Shown here piece after piece: positions 57,066-62,745 of a stretch of 62,745 nucleotides of DNA. The position numbers and the translations under genes were made by a program. Position 1 is the stretch's first letter, and every line of letters starts with the position of its first letter. Below the pieces are notes generated by a model. The model saw only the letters and a list, made by a program, of their open reading frames with translations. It did not search any database and was not told the DNA's origin. This DNA is from Thermoplasmata archaeon (GTDB lineage Archaea; Thermoplasmatota; Thermoplasmata; Thermoplasmatales; Thermoplasmataceae): positions 1 through 62,745 of the forward strand of contig JAKAVO010000008.1 of the NCBI GenBank assembly GCA_021817255.1, given 5' to 3'.

Positions 57066-58916
57066 ATGATTTTCACTGAGACCTTAAAGCCTGAAAATGG
57101 AAATAAAGTGTTGATGTTGGGAAATGAGGCCATTGCCAGAGGACTTCTGGAGAATGGAAATGGCTTTTCCACAACCTACCCTGGAACTCCATCAAGTGAA
57201 ATTGGCAATGTGATGGCAAGAGATGGAAAAAAGAATGGCTCATACTTCCAGTACTCAATAAATGAAAAAGTTGCATATGAGACAGCATATGGTGCATCCG
57301 TTTCTGGGCTGAGATCCTCTGTTTTTATGAAGCATGTTGGATTGAATGTTGCTTCTGATCCATTTGTAAGTTCTGTATACACAGGAGTTGGAGCTGGAAT
57401 GATGGTCATGGTTGCAGATGATCCATCCATGTTTTCATCCCAGAATGAACAGGACACAAGGAGATATGCGGATCTTGCGCATGCTCCAATGATTGAACCC
57501 TCAGACCCACAGGAATGCAAAGATTTTGTAAGGTATGCCTTTGAGATTTCAGAGAAATATTCAATCCCGGTGATGTACAGGACGTCCACAAGGGTGAGCC
57601 ATATGAGGGCACCAGTGGAGCTGGGAGAGATAAAGGCGGCAGAAAAGAAAGATATGGGTTTAAAGTCCATAAGAAGCAGGGCCACATCCATTCCTTCCAA
57701 TGCAAGGATATTGAAAAACGAACTCCTTCATAAAATGGCGCTGCTGGGAGATGATAATTTCTTTTCTTCCCTTAACAGGATTGAAAGATATGGAAATTCA
57801 AGAATAGGCATAATCACTTCTGGGTCTTCGTATAACCAGGCAGTGGATGCAATATTCTCCCTTGGCGTTGAGATGAATGTTTTGAAGCTTGGCCTAACAA
57901 ATCCGATTCCGCAGGAAATTACTGCGCAGTTTCTCAGTGAAAATGACACTGTTCTGATTGTTGAGGAACTGGATCCGTACCTTGAAACCAAAACAAGGAC
58001 ATACAGGGACATACTTGGCACTGGTGCTGTAGTCCATGGAAAACTGGATGAATTTATGCCATGGTCATATGAATTGAATCCGGAAATCGTAGGAAATGGG
58101 ATAAGAAAAATGTTAGGAATGGAAATAAAAAACAATTCCCTGCCAAAACCTGCTTCCAGGCCGGATTTCTGCCCTGGATGCCCGCACAGGTCTTCTTTTT
58201 ATGCAATTAAAAGGGCATTGAAACTTGCGGGAAAGTCCGACACAGCAATCACCTCAGATATCGGCTGCTATTCACTTGGATATTATGAGCCATATTCCAT
58301 GGGCGATTCGATGCTTGATATGGGTGCTTCAATTTCGATTGGGTCGGGCATAAGCCTTGCGACTGGAGAGAGAACTGTTGCCTTTATTGGTGACTCGACA
58401 TTCTACCACTCTGGAATCACAGCACTGGCAAACGCAGTCAGATCTGGCGCAAATTTACTCGTATTCATACTGGATAACAGCACAACGGCCATGACAGGCC
58501 AGGAACCAACACCGGAGAAAGATGCTGTTGTAAATGGCAGTGAATTCACTGGAATACCATTGGAAGATATGATAAGGGCCTGCGGCGTAAAGGATCTGAT
58601 AAATGCAAGCAGTTACAACCAGAAAGAACTTATGAAAACAACCACGAGTGCATTGAAGTCTACTGGTGTTACTGTTGTGGTTGCAAGAGGTGAGTGTGCA
58701 CTCATAAACAAAAATGAGAAGGCGCTCAGGGAAAAATATCATATAATTACTGAAAAATGCAGCCTGTGCAGAAACTGCATTGATGACTTCCATTGCCCTG
58801 CCATTCAGGAAAATCCGGATGGAACCATATACATTGACTCCTCAGAATGTGACGGATGCGGCATGTGTGCTGAGATATATGTCTGCCCGTTTAAAGCAAT
58901 AGAGGTGGTAAATTGA
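57066..58916 (+). CDS. iorA: Indolepyruvate:ferredoxin oxidoreductase, alpha subunit
   Basis: The 616-residue subunit begins with a pyrimidine-binding TPP domain (ARGLLENGNGFSTTYPGTPS) and has the TPP/Mg site in FIGDSTFYHSGITAL...DNSTTAMTGQ. It ends in a two-cluster ferredoxin domain: CSLCRNCIDDFHCP and CDGCGMCAEIYVCP. It oxidatively decarboxylates aryl pyruvates from aromatic amino acids to aryl-acetyl-CoA and reduces ferredoxin. The stop overlaps the TTG start of iorB. Confidence 0.94.
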   Translation: MIFTETLKPENGNKVLMLGNEAIARGLLENGNGFSTTYPGTPSSEIGNVMARDGKKNGSYFQYSINEKVAYETAYGASVSGLRSSVFMKHVGLNVASDPFVSSVYTGVGAGMMVMVADDPSMFSSQNEQDTRRYADLAHAPMIEPSDPQECKDFVRYAFEISEKYSIPVMYRTSTRVSHMRAPVELGEIKAAEKKDMGLKSIRSRATSIPSNARILKNELLHKMALLGDDNFFSSLNRIERYGNSRIGIITSGSSYNQAVDAIFSLGVEMNVLKLGLTNPIPQEITAQFLSENDTVLIVEELDPYLETKTRTYRDILGTGAVVHGKLDEFMPWSYELNPEIVGNGIRKMLGMEIKNNSLPKPASRPDFCPGCPHRSSFYAIKRALKLAGKSDTAITSDIGCYSLGYYEPYSMGDSMLDMGASISIGSGISLATGERTVAFIGDSTFYHSGITALANAVRSGANLLVFILDNSTTAMTGQEPTPEKDAVVNGSEFTGIPLEDMIRACGVKDLINASSYNQKELMKTTTSALKSTGVTVVVARGECALINKNEKALREKYHIITEKCSLCRNCIDDFHCPAIQENPDGTIYIDSSECDGCGMCAEIYVCPFKAIEVVN

Positions 58917-59473
58917 CAGGGTCGTACAGGATTGCTGGCGTTGGAGGGCAGGGAGTAATATCATTTGCAAAAGCTATTTCAAATATATTGATGAATGAGG
59001 GCTTGAACCCTGTAATGTCTGAAATCCATGGCCTTTCCCAGAGAGGGGGGAGTGTCGTTTCAGATATAAAGTTCGACGGTGCGAAATCTCCAATTCTTAC
59101 GGGAAAAGAAGCGGAAATTCTAGTAGCAATGAAAACTTCTGAAGCCATTTCGAATATTGATATACTGAAAGAAAACGGCATATGTATTGGAAACAGAAGA
59201 AATGACAATGGTGAAGAAGTGGCAATTGGTAAGATAGATGGCAGGACCGCCTACTGGGTTGACTGCCAGAAGATTGCAGGAAATGATCAGAACGGAAGCG
59301 TCAATATGATTCTCCTGGGGTTCATCAGTTCAATGGATAGAAAAATCCCATTTGATGAAACCCTAAAATATGTTTATGGAGCTTTTGGCAGTAAATATAC
59401 AGAAAGAAATACATTGATGCTAAAAAAGGGCTACGATGCGGGATTTAAGATCTTCGGAAACCAGAGAGCCTGA
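58913..59473 (+). CDS. iorB: Indolepyruvate:ferredoxin oxidoreductase, beta subunit
   Basis: The 186-residue gamma-domain subunit has GVGGQGVISFAKAIS and MSEIHGLSQRGGSVVSDIKF, the hallmark of the 2-oxoacid oxidoreductase gamma fold that completes the enzyme with IorA. TTG 58913 overlaps the iorA TGA and is preceded by GAGGTGG at ~4 nt, so translation is coupled. A hairpin follows the stop. Confidence 0.93.
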   Translation: MTGSYRIAGVGGQGVISFAKAISNILMNEGLNPVMSEIHGLSQRGGSVVSDIKFDGAKSPILTGKEAEILVAMKTSEAISNIDILKENGICIGNRRNDNGEEVAIGKIDGRTAYWVDCQKIAGNDQNGSVNMILLGFISSMDRKIPFDETLKYVYGAFGSKYTERNTLMLKKGYDAGFKIFGNQRA

Positions 59474-59475
59474 AG

Positions 59476-59504
59476 TATTTTTGGCATGCGATTTGCCATA
59501 AATA
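59476..59504 (+). terminator. Hairpin after iorB
   Basis: TATTTTTGGCA and TGCCATAAATA form an 11-bp stem with one mismatch and a 7-nt loop, starting 3 nt after the iorB stop. No T-run follows, so it may be an mRNA end structure or a processing site. The remaining gap to 59821 shows no gene. Confidence 0.4.
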
Positions 59505-59821
59505 CAGGCAAATTGTTGATATTTCCAAGTTGCACTTCACCGTAAGATGGCATTTGCTTATTTCGTTGAAATGGAATCTCATCACGAAACACTTTAATTG
59601 ATATATTCCGAGAGGGCTTGAACCGGAGATTTTCATGGGCATGGATATAGAAGTTGATTTCATGGATACTTTATTCCTGAGGTGAATGGTTAAAATATAA
59701 TTAATGAATATTTAGCACAGGTGAACATTGGTGAATCCAGATTCTATTTATTCATTTACTTTCAGGAAGCCGTTGGCATATCTGTCTTTTAAAACTGGCA
59801 GTGCTGTAAAAAAGTACTCTG

Positions 59822-62206
59822 ATGCTTGTTGGAGTTGAATGCATGCCTGATGAATTTGAGAAGCTTTCCACAAGAGAATGTTATGAAAGGCTGGAATCTT
59901 CTTCTTCAGGACTCTCAACAACGCAGGTAGAAGAGAGGCTGAAGAAATTCGGAAAGAATGAGGTCACAGAGAAAAAAGAGAATGGCATTATTAAATTCCT
60001 GAGAAAATTCTGGGCACCAGTCCCATGGATGCTTGAGATCACTGCGGTAATTACATTCTTCATTGGGAAAGACCTTGACACTTACATAATTCTTGCACTT
60101 CTTGTTTTTAACAGTTTTATCAGTTTCTTTCAGGAATCAAGGGCAAGCGATGCAGTGGAAATGCTAAGAAACAGGATTACAGTTAAAACAAGAGTGCTGA
60201 GAGATGGAAAATGGGATCAGAGAATATCAAATGAACTTGTTCCTGGTGACGTTATCCATGTAAGGATGGGTGATGTTGTCCCAGCTGATGTGAAGATTGA
60301 AAAAGGTGGAGTGGATGTTGATCAATCAGCACTGACAGGTGAATCAAATCCTGTAAGAAGAGTGATGGATGGAGAAATTTTTTCAGGATCAGTTATCAAA
60401 AAAGGTGAGATAACCGGAGTTGTAATTGCAACGGGATCAAAAACGCTGTTTGGCCACACTGCAGAGCTTGTAAGTAGTGCAAAGGCTGAATCACACCTTG
60501 AAAAACTTATTCTCAGTATTGTAAAATATCTCGCAACGATTGATGTTGTCCTTGTCGCTGGTCTTGTGGCATTTTCAATTATCTACAATGTTCCACTGGT
60601 AAATGCCGTTCCATTTTCCCTTGTCGTATTGATTGCATCTATACCTGTTGCACTTCCAGCCACATTCACAATTGCGACCGCTTACGGTGCAATAGACCTT
60701 TCCAAAAAAGGTGCCCTTGTTACCAGATTGAATGCTGTTGAAGATGCAGCCTCAATGGATTCCATATGTTTTGATAAAACAGGCACACTTACAAAGAATG
60801 AACTTACTGTTCAGGAACCGGTGTTGTTTGGATCTAGTAAAGGCGAACTTATAAAATATGCTATGGCAGCTTCGGACGAATCAAGCATGGATTCAATAGA
60901 CCTTGCTGTTATCAGTTATGGGAAGTCATATGGAATTAATCTGGATGGATTCACGGTTAAAGAATTCACACCTTTCGATCCTTCAACAAAGAGGGCGGAA
61001 GCCAGGATAGAAACACCTGAAGGTGAAATAATTTCAACTAAAGGGGCACCACAGGTTCTTGCATCCATGTGCCCGGATGCGGATGCTGTAGATATAATGG
61101 CTAATGCCAGGGACCTGTCAATGAGAGGCTACAGAACAATTGCAGTAGCAATAAATGATGGGAAAGCGTGGAAATTTTGCGGTTTAATACCTATGCATGA
61201 TCCACCAAGGATTGATTCAAGTGAACTCATTGGAAAACTTAAGGAAATGGGTATTGCTCCAAGGATGATAACCGGAGACTCTGAACCTATTGCGGAGGAG
61301 ATTGCAAAGGAAGTTGGCATAGGCCAGAACGTGAGGAGGATCGCAGATGTAATTTCCAATAAAATAAAAGTTGACGATTGTGATGCATTTGCAGAGGTTT
61401 TCCCGGATGACAAATTTTCAATAGTGAAGATCCTCCAGAAAGAAGGGCACATAACAGGAATGACGGGAGACGGTGTGAATGATGCTCCTGCACTGAAACA
61501 GGCTGAAGTTGGAATTGCTGTTGCATCCGCTACAGATGTTGCAAAGGCTTCAGCAAGCATAGTACTGACCCATGAAGGGTTAAAGGACATAGTGAGTGCG
61601 GTAGAGGATGGAAGAAAGATTTTTCAGAGAATGCTCACATACACGCTGAACAAAATAATAAAAACTATCCAGGTTGCCATATTCCTCACAACCTCATTCT
61701 TCATATTCAGATTCTTTGTAACAACACCCTTTGACGTGATTTTACTGCTATTTGCAAATGATTTCGCAACAATGTCAATTGCAACAGACAATGTCAGATT
61801 TTCCAAAAAACCTGAAAAATGGAATGTAAAATCACTTGTTGGTTCTTCAATAAGCCTGGCCATTCTAATAGTTCTGGAATCCTTTGCGATCCTGATAATA
61901 GGAATGATGCTGAATCTGGACAATAACCAGATACACACATTTATTTTTGATATGCTTGTATTCTCCGGCCAGTTCACTATTTACATGGTTAGAGAGCGTG
62001 GAAGATTCTGGAATTCAAGACCGAGCAGGTGGCTTCTTATTGCTAGCATTGCAGACATACTATTCATCAGCTTTATCTCATTCATGGGAATACTTGTTAC
62101 CGCTATTCCTGGAATTGATGTGATTCTGGTTCTCGCTTTAACATTCATTTTCATGGCTGTAATAGACCTTGTGAAGAATTTTGTTTTCAGGCATTATGGA
62201 TTGTGA
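59822..62206 (+). CDS. P3A-type proton-pumping ATPase
   Basis: The 794-residue P-type ATPase has the TGES motif (ALTGESNPV), the phosphorylated Asp318 in DKTGTLT, nucleotide-domain KGAPQ and the GDGVNDAPAL hinge. The membrane layout and IPVALPATFTIA in TM4 match plasma-membrane H+-ATPases (P3A), also present in some archaea. It would export protons, useful in an acidophile, or set up a gradient. No long regulatory C-terminal tail is present. ATG 59822 is used (TTTTAAAA box 30 nt upstream); ATG 59843 is an alternative. Confidence 0.93.
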   Translation: MLVGVECMPDEFEKLSTRECYERLESSSSGLSTTQVEERLKKFGKNEVTEKKENGIIKFLRKFWAPVPWMLEITAVITFFIGKDLDTYIILALLVFNSFISFFQESRASDAVEMLRNRITVKTRVLRDGKWDQRISNELVPGDVIHVRMGDVVPADVKIEKGGVDVDQSALTGESNPVRRVMDGEIFSGSVIKKGEITGVVIATGSKTLFGHTAELVSSAKAESHLEKLILSIVKYLATIDVVLVAGLVAFSIIYNVPLVNAVPFSLVVLIASIPVALPATFTIATAYGAIDLSKKGALVTRLNAVEDAASMDSICFDKTGTLTKNELTVQEPVLFGSSKGELIKYAMAASDESSMDSIDLAVISYGKSYGINLDGFTVKEFTPFDPSTKRAEARIETPEGEIISTKGAPQVLASMCPDADAVDIMANARDLSMRGYRTIAVAINDGKAWKFCGLIPMHDPPRIDSSELIGKLKEMGIAPRMITGDSEPIAEEIAKEVGIGQNVRRIADVISNKIKVDDCDAFAEVFPDDKFSIVKILQKEGHITGMTGDGVNDAPALKQAEVGIAVASATDVAKASASIVLTHEGLKDIVSAVEDGRKIFQRMLTYTLNKIIKTIQVAIFLTTSFFIFRFFVTTPFDVILLLFANDFATMSIATDNVRFSKKPEKWNVKSLVGSSISLAILIVLESFAILIIGMMLNLDNNQIHTFIFDMLVFSGQFTIYMVRERGRFWNSRPSRWLLIASIADILFISFISFMGILVTAIPGIDVILVLALTFIFMAVIDLVKNFVFRHYGL

Positions 62207-62298
62207 TGCATTATATTTTAGCAATAAGATCGTTACCTGTTTTCTCTCTCATCGATACATGAGATGCCCTTTCTGTGATTAGAATTGTTATGAAGCCA

Positions 62299-62356
62299 AC
62301 TACCCTCAGCTAACTCGGGGGCTTGTTGCTGGCATCCCCCATGCCCGCAGGCATGG
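62299..62356 (-). mobile_element. Second IS605-like right-end remnant with hairpin
   Basis: On the minus strand AAGCCCCCGAGTTAGCTGAG...GGTAGTTGG resembles another type of IS200/IS605 right end. Just upstream, a perfect hairpin CCATGCC-CGCA-GGCATGG spans 62339-62356. No intact transposase precedes it. It indicates two layers of insertion near the end of the window. The stretch 62207-62298 holds no gene. Confidence 0.4.
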
Positions 62357-62357
62357 T

Positions 62358-62606
62358 TCATTGACCCTCAGCGATTGGCTGGTTGACTTTCTCTATCCCT
62401 TTCGGGCACCGTTCCACAGCCTGATCCAGTGGAGAGTTTAGGGCGTGTATCTCCTCCCCTTGCCAGATCAGGAGGCTTTCTCGCTCACGCCGGATAAACT
62501 CAGTCATTTTCCTTATCTCTTCAGAAACTCTTCCGACATTTCTAGCAAAGTTGAGCTGAAATCTGTTTGTAGCACTATTTAATATCCATTCTTCCACCAT
62601 AATCAA
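62358..62606 (-). pseudogene. Chimeric remnant; N-terminus resembles an MjaII/TdeIII-type restriction enzyme
   Basis: The 82-codon frame begins MIMVEEWILNSATNRFQLNF and RNVGRVSEEIRKM. From memory of the family this resembles the N-terminus of MjaII/TdeIII-type restriction endonucleases. After about 33 residues that resemblance ends and the rest (SLLIWQGEEIHALNSPLDQA onward) is not recognised. It begins 14 nt from the IS605 boundary at 62620. I take it as a truncated gene joined to insertion-sequence debris. Confidence 0.4.
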
Positions 62607-62619
62607 CTATTTGCCACTT

Positions 62620-62745
62620 GTGACATCCTCCCCGCCCTATCGGACGGGGCTTCCTGCTTCTGCGATCTGAGTTGCCCTTGCGGGTAGTGCCCTGATCTCC
62701 ACAGGCGTAACTTCGGGAGTGCCCCTCCCTAATTTCTTTATTCCT
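62620..62745 (-). ncRNA. Putative omega-RNA overlapping tnpB 3' end
   Basis: TnpB guide RNAs are derived from the tnpB 3' end and right end. Here the minus strand carries the strong hairpin CCCCGTCC-GATA-GGGCGGGG and the boundary GGATGTCAC. The following bases (AAGTGGCAAATAGTTGAT) would be the guide. The 5' limit of the RNA is not visible. Expression is inferred from the family. Confidence 0.5.
62637..62745 (-). CDS. tnpB: TnpB (IS605-family RNA-guided nuclease), 3' end only
   Basis: The minus-strand frame entering from the window edge reads GIKKLGRGTPEVTPVEIRAL then PARATQIAEAGSPVR and TAG (62637-62639), the conserved C-terminal tail of TnpB, the nuclease of IS200/IS605 transposons and ancestor of Cas12. 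The catalytic domains lie outside the window, so intactness is unknown. The 3' end of the gene overlaps the element's right end and its guide RNA. Confidence 0.85.
   Translation of the reverse strand, partial: GIKKLGRGTPEVTPVEIRALPARATQIAEAGSPVR

Noticed and set aside
59445-59663. 72-codon minus-strand ORF after iorB
   Set aside because: No motif, no promoter, and it overlaps the iorB 3' end; treated as chance.

Overview
The window is a chromosomal segment from an archaeon, most likely a thermoacidophile of the order Thermoplasmatales (Ferroplasma/Cuniculiplasma/Thermoplasma-like). The evidence is an archaeal 16S rRNA 5' half, sn-glycerol-1-phosphate dehydrogenase for archaeal lipids, class I lysyl-tRNA synthetase, RNA polymerase subunit Rpo6, archaeal HCDH-ECH and ETF beta-alpha fusions, and an AT-rich sequence. 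In many genes a TATA-like box lies about 23-30 bases before the start codon, implying leaderless transcripts. Genus and species cannot be fixed from this reading.

Layout. 1-707: 16S rRNA 5' part, minus strand, cut by the window edge. 0.98-9.2 kb: APC permease, GNAT, a short unlisted rpo6 (rpoK) gene, and a minus-strand HIT - HTH/PRTase regulator - lysS - metG operon, then a tiny zinc-ribbon gene. 9.5-32.3 kb: core metabolism. This part holds glycogen debranching enzyme, isochorismatase-like protein, citrate synthase, an MBL hydrolase, protein disulfide oxidoreductase, an SCP2 + HCDH/ECH beta-oxidation pair, an ABC exporter pair, a cystathionine-type PLP enzyme, thymidylate kinase, type II Map, a Cys-rich ArsR/SufR-like regulator, a Rieske + fused ETF pair, the egsA-UPF0179-YchF operon, and an isoaspartyl peptidase/asparaginase.

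32.39-38.5 kb is the accessory part. tRNA-Val(GAC) is followed 2.4 kb later by an imperfect copy of its own 3' end plus downstream sequence (25/30 identical). The copies bracket a bacterial-style ArsR/MFS divergent pair and a HicB/HicA toxin-antitoxin locus whose hicA carries an in-frame TGA. Beyond it come a frameshifted small membrane ORF, a DtxR-family regulator with a 19-bp operator-like palindrome next to a HX4DEH metal-transporter-like protein, a decayed second hicB copy (same 274-bp length as the first), and a cupin gene bracketed by a 13-bp direct repeat.

38.6-55 kb is rich in transport and sugar/sugar-acid functions: APC permease with C-terminal CBS pair, Gfo/Idh/MocA oxidoreductase, PHS-like MFS, BadF-family sugar kinase (possible KDG kinase), cytosolic-looking M13 peptidase, aldo/keto reductase, SMP-30 lactonase, KatG, IlvD/Edd dehydratase, and ACS-type MFS. 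Several of these could serve a nonphosphorylative Entner-Doudoroff-like route. An 87-bp solo IS200/IS605 right end abuts ilvD.

55-62.7 kb: AMP-forming acyl-CoA synthetase, indolepyruvate:ferredoxin oxidoreductase (iorAB), a P3A proton-pump ATPase, and a decayed IS605 zone ending in the 3' end of a tnpB gene that runs out of the window. The tnpB end shares the identical 87-bp sequence found beside ilvD.
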